A DNA stretch of 64,000 nucleotides, taken from assembly GCF_000745235.1 (NCBI RefSeq), contig NZ_JQNL01000001.1, positions 1,736,001 to 1,800,000 of the forward strand. The letters are read 5' to 3'. The notes below the pieces were generated by a model. The model searched no databases. It was given only the letters and a program-made list of their open reading frames with translations, and was not told where the DNA came from. The position numbers and the translations under genes are program-made. Below, one piece after another: positions 1 through 9,275 of the stretch. Each line of letters starts with the position of its first letter. Position 1 is the stretch's first letter. Source of the DNA: Luteibacter mycovicinus (GTDB taxonomy: Bacteria; Pseudomonadota; Gammaproteobacteria; Xanthomonadales; Rhodanobacteraceae).

Positions 1-2
1 CC

Positions 3-83
3 CAGCCGATGGACGGGACGATCGCCGAGATGAAACGTGCCGGACTTCTGGATCGGGGACATGGGAGAGCTCCTGGAAGGTGA
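3..83 (+). CDS. possible 3' end of an unidentified CDS (partial)
   Basis: An open frame enters from the left edge and stops at a TGA at 81-83, giving about 26 residues that include MDGTIAEMKRAGLL. The sequence resembles the last helix of periplasmic substrate-binding proteins, but it is too short to identify. No start lies inside the window. Low confidence; it could equally be non-coding. Confidence 0.3.
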   Translation, partial: QPMDGTIAEMKRAGLLDRGHGRAPGR

Positions 84-176
84 GCTACAAAGGTAGGGGC
101 TGCCGGATAAGGCGATAAGCGGGCACAATCGGGACGGCTTGTACCGCAATCCGCACAATGCGCCCGACCAGGGAAT

Positions 177-1088
177 ATGCCCGTGAAAGCCGACCTCGCC
201 GATCTGAACGCCTTTGTGACGGTCGCCTCGGCCGGCGGCTTCCGCGAGGGAGCCCGCCTCAGCGGCGGCAGCGCCTCGGCCCTGAGCGAAGCGGTCCGCA
301 GGCTGGAGGCTCAGCTCGGTGTCCGCCTGCTCAACCGCACGACGCGCAGCGTCTCTCCCACCGACGCGGGTAAGGGCCTGCTGGACCGTCTCGCCCCTGC
401 CCTGGCCGAGGTCGACGACGCGCTGGATGTCGTCAATCACTTCCGGGATCGCCCGGCGGGCACGCTGCGTCTCAACGTACCGATGAGCGCCTCGCGGCTG
501 GCGCTGCCCGCGATCGTGCCGCCCTTCCTGGCCGCGTATCCCGACATTCGTCTCGAGGTCCTGACCGACGAAAACTTCGTCGACGTTCTTGCCGAAGGCT
601 GCGATGCGGGTATTCGCTATGACGAACGGCTCGAGCAGGACATGATCGCCGTGCCGATCGGACCCCGGGTCCAGCGCTACGCTGCGGCGGCCTCACCGGC
701 CTACCTTGCGCGCCACGGCCGCCCGTCCCATCCCCGCGACCTGCTCGACCACGCCTGCCTGCGCGGTCGCTTCGCCAGCGGCAACATGCCCGCCTGGGAA
801 TTCGAAAAGGACGGGGAGACCGTGATGGTCGAGCCCACGGGGCCGCTGATCGTCCGCGCGGGCGGCGCCTCCGACCTCGCCGTGGAGGCGGCCGTGGCCG
901 GCACCGGCATCGTGTTTCTGTTCGAGGACTGGATTCGCCCGCAGCTGGACAGCGGAGCCCTGGAACCCGTCCTCGAGGACTGGTGGCTGGCCTTTCCGGG
1001 CCCCTTCCTCTACTACCCCGGCAGGCGTCTGGTACCGGCACCGCTGCGCGCTTTCATCGACTTCATCAGAAGCGCCGCGACCGCGTAG
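177..1088 (+). CDS. LysR-family transcriptional regulator
   Basis: A 303-residue protein of normal LysR length. Residues about 5-65 form the winged helix-turn-helix, with the typical LysR run from the ADLNAFVTVA region through RRLEAQLGVRLLNRTTR. The remainder is the periplasmic-binding-like effector domain, beginning near GTLRLNVP. It is a DNA-binding regulator acting in the cytoplasm; the effector and target cannot be read from the sequence. LysR proteins often regulate a divergent neighbour, but the sequence to the left is only about 170 bases and shows no divergent gene. The start has a short AGGGAAT just upstream. Confidence 0.9.
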   Translation: MPVKADLADLNAFVTVASAGGFREGARLSGGSASALSEAVRRLEAQLGVRLLNRTTRSVSPTDAGKGLLDRLAPALAEVDDALDVVNHFRDRPAGTLRLNVPMSASRLALPAIVPPFLAAYPDIRLEVLTDENFVDVLAEGCDAGIRYDERLEQDMIAVPIGPRVQRYAAAASPAYLARHGRPSHPRDLLDHACLRGRFASGNMPAWEFEKDGETVMVEPTGPLIVRAGGASDLAVEAAVAGTGIVFLFEDWIRPQLDSGALEPVLEDWWLAFPGPFLYYPGRRLVPAPLRAFIDFIRSAATA

Positions 1089-1100
1089 GGCCGGATAGCG

Positions 1101-1124
1101 GAAGCCCCGCTTTCGCGGGGCTTC
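1101..1124. terminator. bidirectional hairpin between lysR-type gene and speD
   Basis: A perfect 10-bp stem, GAAGCCCCGC with loop TTTC and GCGGGGCTTC, lies between the convergent ends of the LysR gene and speD. No long T tract follows on either strand, so termination efficiency is uncertain. Confidence 0.6.
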
Positions 1125-1128
1125 GGGG

Positions 1129-1914
1129 TCACATCAGGTTGCGGCCGTGGAACAGTTCCTCGATCTCGCGACGGAGCAGCGACTCGATGCGCTGACGCTC
1201 CTTGAAGGAGAGATCGTCGGCCTGGGCCTCGAACAGATAGGTGTCGAGGTCGAAGTCCTTGATGTGCATCTTCGTGTGGAAGATGTTTTCCTGGTAGACG
1301 TTGACGTCGAACATCTCGTACTTCTGACGGATGTGCTTGGCCAGGTAATCCTGCACCGAATTGATCTTGTGATCGATGAAGTGCTTCTTGCCCTTCACGT
1401 CGCGCGTGAAGCCGCGGACGCGGTAGTCGGCGATGACGATGTCCGACTCGAAGCTGTCGATCAGGTAGTTCAGCGCCTTCAGCGGCGAGATGACGCCGCA
1501 GGTGGCCACGTCGATGTCCGCGCGGAAGGTCGCGATGCCGTTGTGCGGATGCGTTTCCGGATAGGTGTGGACCGTGATGTGGCTCTTGTCCATGTGCGCG
1601 ACGACGGCACCGGAGATGGTGTCGCGGCCGAGCTTCTCGACGACCGGCTCCTCCGAGATGAGGATCGTGACGGAGGCGCCCTGGGGATCGTAATCCTGCC
1701 GGGCGATATTCAGGATGTTGGCGCCGATGATCTCGGCCACATCCGTCAGGATCTGGGTCAGGCGGTCGGCGTCGTACTGCTCATCGATGTACTCGATGTA
1801 GTTCTGACGCTGCTGTTCCGAAACGGCATAGCAGATGTCGTAAATATTGAAGCTCAACGCCTTGGTAAGGTTGTTGAAACCTTGCAGGCGAAGGCGGGGA
1901 AGCGGTTTGACCAC
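1129..1914 (-). CDS. speD: S-adenosylmethionine decarboxylase proenzyme
   Basis: 261 residues, matching the long enterobacterial-type SpeD (about 264). It decarboxylates S-adenosylmethionine to provide the aminopropyl donor for spermidine synthesis. The self-processing site is visible as [13 protein letters not shown], with Ser111 expected to become the pyruvoyl group after cleavage between Lys110 and Ser111. His116 lies just downstream and Cys139 sits in the ATCG segment. In Xanthomonads speD lies close to trpGDC and clp, and the same genes cluster here, although a MarR-GNAT gene and a TauE/SafE gene separate the two groups. No speE is present in the window. Confidence 0.97.
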   Translation of the reverse strand: MVKPLPRLRLQGFNNLTKALSFNIYDICYAVSEQQRQNYIEYIDEQYDADRLTQILTDVAEIIGANILNIARQDYDPQGASVTILISEEPVVEKLGRDTISGAVVAHMDKSHITVHTYPETHPHNGIATFRADIDVATCGVISPLKALNYLIDSFESDIVIADYRVRGFTRDVKGKKHFIDHKINSVQDYLAKHIRQKYEMFDVNVYQENIFHTKMHIKDFDLDTYLFEAQADDLSFKERQRIESLLRREIEELFHGRNLM

Positions 1915-2250
1915 AGCGACTCTCCGAGGCCGGGAATAACGGCCAGCAGCAGACGCGGGTTAGCAGCTAGGGTCCCCGCAGCGATGTAAGCGACAGGCCG
2001 ACAGTGTGCCCGGCGCTTGTGTACGGCGTGAGACAAGGGGTCCCGACGCCGAGGGGGTGAAATTATGGGGCAAGATGGCCCGGATTTGAACCAGCAGGGG
2101 CTGGATCGATTTAATTTGTGGATTTTGACACCCGGTTGTCTGCAATAATCGCCCCGGGGACATGGCAAGTCGACGTCGCCCGACGGAATCCCGGCGGCGG
2201 CGTGACGAAATTGGGGGACGCCATGCCATTGAGGCTCAACGGAATCAGCT
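1915..2250. other. intergenic region between divergent speD and clp
   Basis: This 336-base gap must hold the divergent promoters of speD and clp. It has an AT-rich patch around 2105-2150 containing TTGACA at 2125-2130 and AATAAT at 2144-2149, but the 13-base spacing is too short for a confident sigma-70 promoter. A small inverted repeat (CCAGC/GCTGG) lies at 2091-2104. No gene is seen. Confidence 0.5.
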
Positions 2251-2946
2251 GTGGCTCAACTCAAATATCTGCTCCAACAGGCTTTCGAGCGCTCGCAGGC
2301 TCCGACCAGCTTCGCGCCGGACCCTGCCGCCATGGGCCGCTTCCTCGACGCCTGCCACCGCCGCCGGTATCCGGGCAAGACCGCGATCATCCGTCCCGGT
2401 GACCCGGCCAACACGCTCTATTACGTGGTGGAAGGTTCGCTGGCGGTCTGCACCGAGGATGAGGAGGGTCGCGAGCTGATCCTGGCCTACATCAACCGGG
2501 GCCAGTTCATCGGCGAGATGGGCCTCTTCGTGGAGCAGGCGCAGCGGGAATCCCTCGTTCGCACCCGCACCGCCGTCGAAATGGCCGAGATCAGCTACGA
2601 ACGCCTGTTCCAGTTGCTCGAGGGACCGCTGTCCGCCGAATGCCCAAAGCTGCTCTTCGCCATCGGCTCCCAGCTGACCCACCGGCTGCTGCGCACCTCG
2701 CGCCAGGTCAGCCGCATGGCCTTCATGGACGTGACGAACCGGGTCTCGCGGACCCTGCTCGATCTCTGCCAGGAGCCGGATGCCATGACCCATCCCGACG
2801 GGACGCAGATCCGCATCTCCCGCCAGGAAGTCAGCCGCATCGTCGGTTGCTCCCGTGAGATGGTCGGCCGCGTGCTCAAGCAGCTCGAAGAAGAGCGGAT
2901 GATCGACGTGGCCGGCAAGACCATCGTGGTGCGCGGCACCCGCTGA
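2251..2946 (+). CDS. clp: Clp/CRP-family global transcription regulator
   Basis: 231 residues with a GTG start at 2251. Residues about 20-140 form the cyclic-nucleotide-binding beta barrel, with the FIGEMGLF motif, and the C-terminus holds the CRP helix-turn-helix, with ISRQEVSRIVGCSREMVGRVLK as recognition region. The sequence closely matches Xanthomonas Clp (CAP-like protein), which is known to be inhibited by cyclic di-GMP and to activate virulence and extracellular-enzyme genes. That link matters here because the window also has a type II secretion operon and secreted proteases. Whether this protein binds c-di-GMP or cAMP is not decided by inspection. Confidence 0.95.
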   Translation: MAQLKYLLQQAFERSQAPTSFAPDPAAMGRFLDACHRRRYPGKTAIIRPGDPANTLYYVVEGSLAVCTEDEEGRELILAYINRGQFIGEMGLFVEQAQRESLVRTRTAVEMAEISYERLFQLLEGPLSAECPKLLFAIGSQLTHRLLRTSRQVSRMAFMDVTNRVSRTLLDLCQEPDAMTHPDGTQIRISRQEVSRIVGCSREMVGRVLKQLEEERMIDVAGKTIVVRGTR

Positions 2947-2957
2947 CCACGATGTAC

Positions 2958-2983
2958 GCGGGACCGGCCTTGGGCCGTCCCGC
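2958..2983 (+). terminator. GC-rich hairpin downstream of clp
   Basis: GCGGGAC and GTCCCGC pair around a GC-rich loop just after the clp stop and before the convergent MarR-GNAT gene. No T tract follows, so this is only a possible terminator. Confidence 0.35.
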
Positions 2984-2991
2984 CGTCCCGG

Positions 2992-3939
2992 CTAGCCCTG
3001 GTACACCATGTAGACATCCGCGCGCTCGTAGTGCGAGCCCGGACGAAGCGCGGGCTGCAGGACGAATCCCGCGCGCTGGTACATGCCCAGCGCCTTGGTC
3101 AGTTTGCTGTTCGATTCCAGGAACAACTCCGTGCCCCCGCGGGCGCGATAGTCGGCGATCGCCGCGTCCAGCAATGCCCGGCCGGCGCCCAGACCCCGAT
3201 AATTCTCGTCCACACCCATCTTCGATAACTCGTAGACGCCCTCCCCCTCGTGGATGAGCGCGCACGTACCGACGACTTCGCCCGCGTACAACGCGAAGAA
3301 GATCGCGCCACCCTGCGCCAGCACCATCCCCTCGGGATCGGCAAACAGTGCGCGGTCGACGTCCTCGATTCGGAAGTAACGCTCCAGCCATTGCTGGTTG
3401 AGGCGACGGAAGTGCTCGCTCAGGGCGGGCTCGAAGGGCACCACCTCGACGGCTTCGCGGGTCAGTGCCGCCCGCTGATCGAGGATCGCCGCGACGAGGG
3501 GACGGCTCGCCAGCGCCTGCTCGCAACCGTCGATGGCGTCGAGCAGTGCCAGTCCGCGCGGACCCATCGACTCCGCCATGCCCCGGCGGATCGCCAGCCA
3601 TACCGGGCCAAGAGCCCCCAGCGCGCGCTCGCCCGCGTCCGTGAGTGCCAGCACACTGCGGCGCCCGTCCTGAGGATCGCGCTGACGGACCACCATACCG
3701 GCATCGACGAGGCGGTCGGCGAGCTGACTGACGGCGGAGTGCGTCTGGCCGATCGCCAGGGCGACGTCGGTGACCGTGGTCGGGCCGACGTCGCGAAGAA
3801 AGCGAAGGACCGGAAACCAGCGCGACTCGATGCCGGCACCGCAGGCCCGGTAGACCTCATCCACGGCCTGATAGAAGTGATCGCTGAGCGCTTTCAGGCG
3901 ACTGCCAAGCGCGAGTTCGCGCAGGGACGAGAGGTACAT
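2992..3939 (-). CDS. MarR-type regulator fused to GNAT acetyltransferase
   Basis: 315 residues with two domains. Residues about 1-145 are a MarR winged helix, with the DNA-binding core around TVTDVALAIGQTHSAVSQL and the wing RQRDPQDGRRSVLALT. Residues about 160-315 are a GNAT N-acetyltransferase, with acetyl-CoA-binding motif A visible as YRGLGAGRALLDAAI. Fused MarR-GNAT proteins are a known architecture of uncertain substrate. It is convergent with clp and divergent from the TauE/SafE gene at 4075. A small-molecule-acetylating regulator is plausible, but the ligand is unknown. Confidence 0.9.
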   Translation of the reverse strand: MYLSSLRELALGSRLKALSDHFYQAVDEVYRACGAGIESRWFPVLRFLRDVGPTTVTDVALAIGQTHSAVSQLADRLVDAGMVVRQRDPQDGRRSVLALTDAGERALGALGPVWLAIRRGMAESMGPRGLALLDAIDGCEQALASRPLVAAILDQRAALTREAVEVVPFEPALSEHFRRLNQQWLERYFRIEDVDRALFADPEGMVLAQGGAIFFALYAGEVVGTCALIHEGEGVYELSKMGVDENYRGLGAGRALLDAAIADYRARGGTELFLESNSKLTKALGMYQRAGFVLQPALRPGSHYERADVYMVYQG

Positions 3940-4074
3940 CGGGGATCCATGTCGTGGGGACGAGAAGCGAGGCTAGCGGCGGCGGGATGCCGCACGCAAG
4001 CGATACCCCCTCTTCATGTCGGGTAGGCGCCCCGATTCGTTATGGTGAGACCATCATTCACGATACGGACCGGC

Positions 4075-4821
4075 ATGGACTGGAGCCAGTTCCTTCTATT
4101 CGCAGGCGTCGGGCTGTTGGCACAGCTGGTCGACGGCGCGCTCGGCATGGCTTATGGGCTGGTGTCCAATGCCGTGCTGCTCGCGCTCGGCCTGCCCCCG
4201 GCGGTCGCCAGTGCGACCGTGCATACGGCCGAGGTCTTCACCACCGGCGTGTCGGGCGGTGCGCACGCCTTCTTCGGCAATGTCGACTGGAAGATGTTCC
4301 GGCGCCTGGCCATCCCGGGCATGGCCGGCGGCATCCTTGGCGCCTGGTTTCTCGCCAGTGTGGACGGCGAGATGCTGAAGCCCTTCGTCTACGTCTATCT
4401 GCTTGTCCTGGGCACGGTCGTGCTTCTGCGCGCCGCCGGGCGCGGGGTGTCTCACCATCGGGTTCGCCACAAGGGAGCGCTTGGTTTCTGCGCCGGCCTC
4501 CTCGACGCCATTGGCGGTGGCGGCTGGGGCCCGATCGCCACCTCCACGTTGCTGGCACGCGGCGGCGCCGTCAGGCAAACGATCGGCACGGTGAATGCCG
4601 CCGAGTTCGTGGTCACGATAGCGATCTCGACGACGCTGATCTTCCACATGGGCATCCAGCACTGGCCTATCGTGCTCGGCCTGCTGACGGGCGGCGTCAT
4701 CGCCGCGCCGGTTGCAGCGTGGCTGGTAAAGCATCTCCCGCCACGCTACGTCATGGGTGCCGTAGGCTGCCTGGTCGTGGGGATCAGCCTTTTCCAGCTG
4801 GGAGCGCGGTTCCTTCGCTGA
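4075..4821 (+). CDS. TauE/SafE-family sulfite/anion exporter
   Basis: 248 residues from the ATG at 4075. An upstream in-frame ATG at 4042 would add an implausible charged leader, so 4075 is preferred. About eight hydrophobic segments are visible, with the two family repeats beginning LAQLVDGALGMAYGL and GLLDAIGGGGWGPI. It is an inner-membrane permease that usually exports sulfite, sulfoacetate or related organosulfur anions. No sulfur-metabolism gene is adjacent, so the substrate is not inferred. It is convergent with the HAD gene, with only 9 bases between stops. Confidence 0.88.
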   Translation: MDWSQFLLFAGVGLLAQLVDGALGMAYGLVSNAVLLALGLPPAVASATVHTAEVFTTGVSGGAHAFFGNVDWKMFRRLAIPGMAGGILGAWFLASVDGEMLKPFVYVYLLVLGTVVLLRAAGRGVSHHRVRHKGALGFCAGLLDAIGGGGWGPIATSTLLARGGAVRQTIGTVNAAEFVVTIAISTTLIFHMGIQHWPIVLGLLTGGVIAAPVAAWLVKHLPPRYVMGAVGCLVVGISLFQLGARFLR

Positions 4822-4830
4822 CTCGTGCCG

Positions 4831-5541
4831 TCAGAACCAGTGCACGACCTCGAGCTTGTCGGCCAAAGCGCGACGCGCCCTCTTCTCGACCTTCGGCGAC
4901 GGATTGACCAGAACGGCCCGGTCAGCGGCGCGCAGCAGGGCGAGATCGGACAGGGAATCGCTATATGCAATGGCCCAGGGGCGCGCGACGCCCGCCTTGT
5001 CGAGCGTTCGGACCTTCATGCCCTCGACGTTGTGGACGGTGAAATGCACGCCGATCGGACCGCCACGCGTCGTCGAACCGATCAGCTCGTAGCCGGTCAG
5101 GTTGACCTCATCGAGAATCGCTTCGACGACGGTCAGGTCGTTGCCGCTGACGATGACCACCCGGTCGCCGGCATCCACGTGCCGCCGCAGCGTGGCGACG
5201 GCGTCGCGGAGGAAGACGCCCGGACGCCGCGCGTAGGCACGCGCAAACGCGCCGACCTGCCGACGATAGGCCGCTTCGCGACGGCCGAAGGTCACCACGC
5301 GGAGGAAGGTCCTGCCCAGGAATCGGCTACCGGCTACCGTGGGCAGCAGCAGTGGCACGAAAGGGACCACGGGAAGGGCGAGTAACAACCGCCAGCGCCC
5401 CATTCCGGACAGACGCTCCCGGAAGAACAGTTCGAGCGTCTGGTGACGGACGATCACACCGTCGAAGTCGAACAGCACGATGCGACGTGCGTCGACGGCG
5501 GTGGTGTCCCCGGACACCGCCGCCTCATGCCCCTGATTCAT
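4831..5541 (-). CDS. HAD-superfamily phosphatase, subfamily IB
   Basis: 236 residues from the ATG at 5541, chosen because an earlier start would overlap trpC and add an unrelated leader. Motif I is FDFDGVI near residue 24, motif II is VIVSGND, and the final acidic motif is AYSDSLSDLALL. This is the layout of HAD-IB phosphatases such as SerB-like and phosphoethanolamine-type enzymes. The first gene downstream of trpC, only 7 bases away, it is probably cotranscribed with the trp genes. The substrate is not evident; phosphoserine is one possibility only by family. Confidence 0.85.
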   Translation of the reverse strand: MNQGHEAAVSGDTTAVDARRIVLFDFDGVIVRHQTLELFFRERLSGMGRWRLLLALPVVPFVPLLLPTVAGSRFLGRTFLRVVTFGRREAAYRRQVGAFARAYARRPGVFLRDAVATLRRHVDAGDRVVIVSGNDLTVVEAILDEVNLTGYELIGSTTRGGPIGVHFTVHNVEGMKVRTLDKAGVARPWAIAYSDSLSDLALLRAADRAVLVNPSPKVEKRARRALADKLEVVHWF

Positions 5542-5548
5542 ATCGGCT

Positions 5549-6388
5549 CTACTGCTTGTGCGTCTGGCTGGCCGTACCGAAGAGCTTACGCAGTTCCGCA
5601 CCCGGATCCGCCGCGCGCATGAATGCCTCGCCGACGAGGAAACAATCGATGCCCTTGTCGCGCAGGATCTTCACGTCTTCCGGCGTGTGGATGCCGGACT
5701 CGGCGACCAGCGTGCCGTCTCCGACACGATCCTTCAGCCGGAGCGACGTGCCGAGCGAGGTCTCGAACGTCCGCAGGTTGCGGTTGTTCACACCGATGAG
5801 CGGCACCGGGAGGTCGAGCGCGATCTCGAGCTCGTCCTCGTTGTGGACCTCGACGAGGACATCGAGATCGAGCTCGGCGGCCAGCATGGACAGTTCGAGC
5901 AGGGCTTTGTCGTCGTAGATGACGTCCCCGTTTTCCTTGCTGGCAAAGGCGGCGACGATCAGCAGGATGCAGTCGGCACCGATGACGCGCGCTTCGTAGA
6001 CCTGGTATTCGTCGACGATGAAGTCCTTGCGCAGGATCGGCAGCGAGCAGGCGTCGCGCGCTTCGCGCACGAAGTCCTCATGTCCCTGGAAAAAATCCGC
6101 GTCGGTCAGCACGGAGAGGCAGGCGGCGCCGCCGTTCTCGTAGCTGCGCGCGATCTCGGCCGGGTTGAAGTCGGCGCGGATCAGCCCCTTGCTGGGACTG
6201 GCTTTCTTGATTTCCGCGATGACCGCCGGGTGGCCGTCGTGCAGCTTGGCATCGATGGCGGCGACGAAGCCGCGGGTCGGCTCAAGTCCGGCGATGCGCG
6301 CCGCGAGGTCGTCGAGCGACCGCTTGCGCTTACGCTCGGCCACTTCTTCCGCCTTGCGGTCGAGAATGCGATGGAGAATGTCGGGCAT
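5549..6388 (-). CDS. trpC: indole-3-glycerol phosphate synthase
   Basis: 279 residues, the usual length of monofunctional TrpC. It closes carboxyphenylaminodeoxyribulose phosphate to indole-3-glycerol phosphate in tryptophan synthesis. Family signatures are visible: AEIKKASPSKG with the catalytic Lys near the N-terminus, LRKDFIVDEYQVYEAR, LVEVHNEDELE, IGVNNRNLRTFE and LVAESGI. It lacks the PRAI (TrpF) half found in enterobacterial TrpC. It follows trpD by 48 bases and is followed closely by the HAD phosphatase. Confidence 0.97.
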   Translation of the reverse strand: MPDILHRILDRKAEEVAERKRKRSLDDLAARIAGLEPTRGFVAAIDAKLHDGHPAVIAEIKKASPSKGLIRADFNPAEIARSYENGGAACLSVLTDADFFQGHEDFVREARDACSLPILRKDFIVDEYQVYEARVIGADCILLIVAAFASKENGDVIYDDKALLELSMLAAELDLDVLVEVHNEDELEIALDLPVPLIGVNNRNLRTFETSLGTSLRLKDRVGDGTLVAESGIHTPEDVKILRDKGIDCFLVGEAFMRAADPGAELRKLFGTASQTHKQ

Positions 6389-6436
6389 CTAAGCGGTTCC
6401 TAGGGTAAGGCCGGGCAAGGGGGAACCCCGGCGATC

Positions 6437-7468
6437 TCAGGCGCCGAGCCGCTGGGTCGCGGCCACGAACGCGTCCATTTTTGCACGTGCGGCGCCGCTT
6501 GCGATGGTCTTGCGTGCCAGATCGATGCCGTCCTGGATCGTCGGCGCCACGTCGGCCGTGTAAAGGGCCGCGCCCGCGTTCAGGCAGACGATGTCGTGGG
6601 GCACGCCGGCCACGCCGGAAATGGCGTCGATCAGCATGGCCTTCGACTCCGTCGCGTCTTCCACGCGGAGGTTACGGCTCGACGCCATCGACAGACCGAA
6701 GTCCTCCGGCTCGATCTCGTATTCACGCACCACACCGTCGCGCAGTTCGCCCACCAGGGTGGCGGCGCCCAGCGAGATCTCGTCCATACCGTCGCGCCCC
6801 CAGACCACCATCGCGTGCTTCGCGCCCAGCGCCTGCAGGGCACGCACCTGGATGCCGACGAGGTCGGGATGGAACACGCCCATCAGGATGTTCGGCGCGC
6901 CCGCCGGATTGGTCAGCGGCCCGAGGATGTTGAAGATCGTGCGCACGCCCATCTCGCGACGGACCGGGGAGACCACCTTCATCGCGGGGTGATGATTCGG
7001 GGCGAACATGAAGCCGATATCGACCTCGCTCATGCACACCGCCACCTGGGCCGGCAGCAGGTCGATCCGCGCGCCGAGCGCTTCGAGCACATCGGCACTG
7101 CCGGATTTGGACGACACACTGCGGCCACCATGCTTGGCCACACGGGCGCCCGCGGCGGCGGCAACGAACATCGACGCCGTGGAGATGTTGAACGTCGATG
7201 CGCCGTCGCCGCCGGTTCCCACGATGTCGATGAAATGCGGATGCGTGCCGGCGTCGACCTTGGCGGAGAGGTCGCGCATGACCGTCGCCGCGCCGGTGAT
7301 CTCACCGACCGTCTCCTTCTTCACGCGCAGCCCGATGAGAATCGCGGCCGTCATCAGCGGGCTGACGTCGCCGCGCATGATCTGGTGCATCAGCTCGATC
7401 ATCTCGTCGTGGAAGATCTCGCGGTGCTCGATCGTGCGCTGGAGCGCCTCGGAGGGAGTCATCGGCAT
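6437..7468 (-). CDS. trpD: anthranilate phosphoribosyltransferase
   Basis: 343 residues from the ATG at 7468, preceded by AAGGA about 11 bases upstream; a second ATG lies two codons further on. The reading frame stays open well into trpG, but that extension is arginine/proline-rich shadow sequence and is excluded. The enzyme transfers phosphoribosyl from PRPP to anthranilate. The PRPP loop [36 protein letters not shown] and NPAGA motifs are intact. It sits between trpG and trpC in one operon. Confidence 0.96.
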   Translation of the reverse strand: MPMTPSEALQRTIEHREIFHDEMIELMHQIMRGDVSPLMTAAILIGLRVKKETVGEITGAATVMRDLSAKVDAGTHPHFIDIVGTGGDGASTFNISTASMFVAAAAGARVAKHGGRSVSSKSGSADVLEALGARIDLLPAQVAVCMSEVDIGFMFAPNHHPAMKVVSPVRREMGVRTIFNILGPLTNPAGAPNILMGVFHPDLVGIQVRALQALGAKHAMVVWGRDGMDEISLGAATLVGELRDGVVREYEIEPEDFGLSMASSRNLRVEDATESKAMLIDAISGVAGVPHDIVCLNAGAALYTADVAPTIQDGIDLARKTIASGAARAKMDAFVAATQRLGA

Positions 7469-7491
7469 GGAGCGTGAATCCTTGTTCTTCG

Positions 7492-8088
7492 TCAGGCAGC
7501 GAGCGGCAACGGCATGCCGAGGAAATTGCGCAGCAGGTCGTGGCCGTGCTGGGTGAGGATCGACTCCGGGTGGAACTGCACGCCTTCGATGTCGAGGGTG
7601 CGGTGACGCAGGCCCATGATTTCGTCGAGCGAACCGTCCTCGCGCTCCGTCCAGGCGGTCACCTCGAGGCAATCGGGAATCGAATGCTTCTCGACCACCA
7701 GCGAGTGATACCGCGTGGCCTCGAAGGGATTCGGCAGGCCGGCGAAAACGCCGAGGCCCTTGTGCTTCACCGGCGACGTCTTGCCGTGCATGATCTCGCG
7801 CGCCCGGATGACCTTGCCGCCGAACACCTGGCCGATGGCCTGATGACCGAGGCAGACCCCGAAGATCGGCAGCTCGCCGGCCATCTCACGCAGGATGTCG
7901 ATCGACACGCCGGAGTCGTCCGGCGTACCGGGGCCGGGCGAAATCATGATGCGCGATGGCGCCAGCGCACGGATATCGGCGACGGTGAGCGCGTCGTTGC
8001 GCACGACCTTGACCTCCTGCCCCAGCTCGCCGAGGTACTGGACGAGGTTGAAGGTGAAGCTGTCGTAGTTGTCGATCATTAACAGCAC
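7492..8088 (-). CDS. trpG: anthranilate synthase glutamine amidotransferase subunit
   Basis: 198 residues, GTG start at 8088, beginning [20 protein letters not shown]. Class I glutaminase triad: Cys79 in [11 protein letters not shown] and the His-Glu of [21 protein letters not shown] is the oxyanion-region motif. It provides ammonia to TrpE and in many bacteria also to PabB. It is the first gene of the minus-strand trpGDC run. trpE is not upstream; that side instead holds the FRG/DUF262 cassette, so the TrpE partner must be encoded outside this window. Confidence 0.96.
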   Translation of the reverse strand: MLLMIDNYDSFTFNLVQYLGELGQEVKVVRNDALTVADIRALAPSRIMISPGPGTPDDSGVSIDILREMAGELPIFGVCLGHQAIGQVFGGKVIRAREIMHGKTSPVKHKGLGVFAGLPNPFEATRYHSLVVEKHSIPDCLEVTAWTEREDGSLDEIMGLRHRTLDIEGVQFHPESILTQHGHDLLRNFLGMPLPLAA

Positions 8089-8364
8089 GGAAGATGTACC
8101 TTACTGATAGATATGATGTTTTTATGGACATGGCAAGTGACATGTCTCAGCTGGGACGCGCTCATCGAATGAATTATGTCCCTTTGAAAGAAGTGCGTCA
8201 CTCTGGCTCCGCAAAAATAATGCAACGACACGGCCAAGCCACCCGCGAGTTGATCATGTCGGCTCGGCCGAATATAAACTGCTCAAGGTCAGGGATCTTC
8301 GCAAGTTCCGCACGCACAGCGGGCTCAGAAGCGGTCCTTCCAATTCAAATAGGGGGAGAGAGAC

Positions 8365-9273
8365 ATGGCAGGAAGAGATGCCAAGGCCAAGATGCAACCA
8401 GTCACAGCGAAATCGCCGCGCAAGGTCGGAACCAGGCTGGCGACACCGGAGCAGGTGCCATTACCTAAGCCAACGCCGGTTACATCGGTTGCTCAGTTCA
8501 TTGCCGAACTAGACAAGTTGAAATACGTGTCCACAAGATTGTGGTATCGGGGCATTGGTAATGCGGAACACACGCTCATCCCTTCGTTGTTTAGGCATCC
8601 GATAGCAACGACACAATCTGCATTGAAGGAACTCGAGCTAAATCTCAACGACACATTCGAAATGCGCAGCCTGCCTTACGCTGAGTCGCGTGACTGGTCG
8701 GAGAACGAGTGGGAGCGCCTATTCTTCATGCAGCACTACAGGGTCCCGACGCGACTGCTAGATTGGTCGGGCAGCCCGCTTATTTCGATGCACTTTGCAG
8801 TAACGTCAGCCCAACTAGACAAGGATGGGACTGCCCTCACTGACGCAGCAGTTTGGGTCTTGGATCCAGAGCGTTGGAATAACGCCGCATACGCCGACAC
8901 TGGGTTCCCCGGAGGGGTTCTATCAGCCAAAGACACTTGGCTGAAACGTTACAGCCCTTCTGAAGTCTACACATCGACTAGCACGCTACCTCCAATGGCT
9001 ATGCGAGGCGTACACAACAGCGCAAGAATCGTAGCTCAACAAGGTTTTTTCACGGTGTTCGGACCCCAGGTCGAGTCGATGGAAACGGCATTTAAGTGGA
9101 TAAAATCAGGGAAACGTGTTTTCCCTGATGATGCTCTTCGAAAATTCGTGGTGCCGCGACGCAGTGTCACAAAGATTCGGGACGAAATTTTTTCTCTGGG
9201 CATCTCGGAGTCAACGATTTATCCAGACCTCGAAGGACTCGCGGCTGAACTGAAGCGTACACTTGGATTCTGA
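8365..9273 (+). CDS. FRG-domain protein, upstream gene of a two-gene cassette
   Basis: 302 residues, start supported by AGGGGGAGAGAG upstream. The FRG domain is complete: LWYRGIGN at residues 59-66 and, further on, MQHYRVPTRLLDWSGSPL, which matches the conserved QH.GLPTRLLDW..SPL block that defines this Pfam family. The first 40 residues are basic and low-complexity. FRG domains are of uncertain biochemical activity and recur in bacterial accessory and phage-related loci. The gene runs opposite to trpG, is followed after two bases by a DUF262 gene, and is noticeably richer in A and T than its neighbours, which suggests horizontal acquisition as a unit. A defence role is inference only. Confidence 0.85.
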   Translation: MAGRDAKAKMQPVTAKSPRKVGTRLATPEQVPLPKPTPVTSVAQFIAELDKLKYVSTRLWYRGIGNAEHTLIPSLFRHPIATTQSALKELELNLNDTFEMRSLPYAESRDWSENEWERLFFMQHYRVPTRLLDWSGSPLISMHFAVTSAQLDKDGTALTDAAVWVLDPERWNNAAYADTGFPGGVLSAKDTWLKRYSPSEVYTSTSTLPPMAMRGVHNSARIVAQQGFFTVFGPQVESMETAFKWIKSGKRVFPDDALRKFVVPRRSVTKIRDEIFSLGISESTIYPDLEGLAAELKRTLGF

Positions 9274-9275
9274 CC

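Noticed and set aside
2125..2149. TTGACA followed by AATAAT as a clp promoter
   Set aside because: The spacing is about 13 bases, too short for sigma-70; the true promoter may lie nearby but is not assigned.
8094..8468. Possible small gene upstream of the FRG gene
   Set aside because: It overlaps the FRG start out of frame and its translation has no recognisable pattern; the FRG gene has the better ribosome-binding site.
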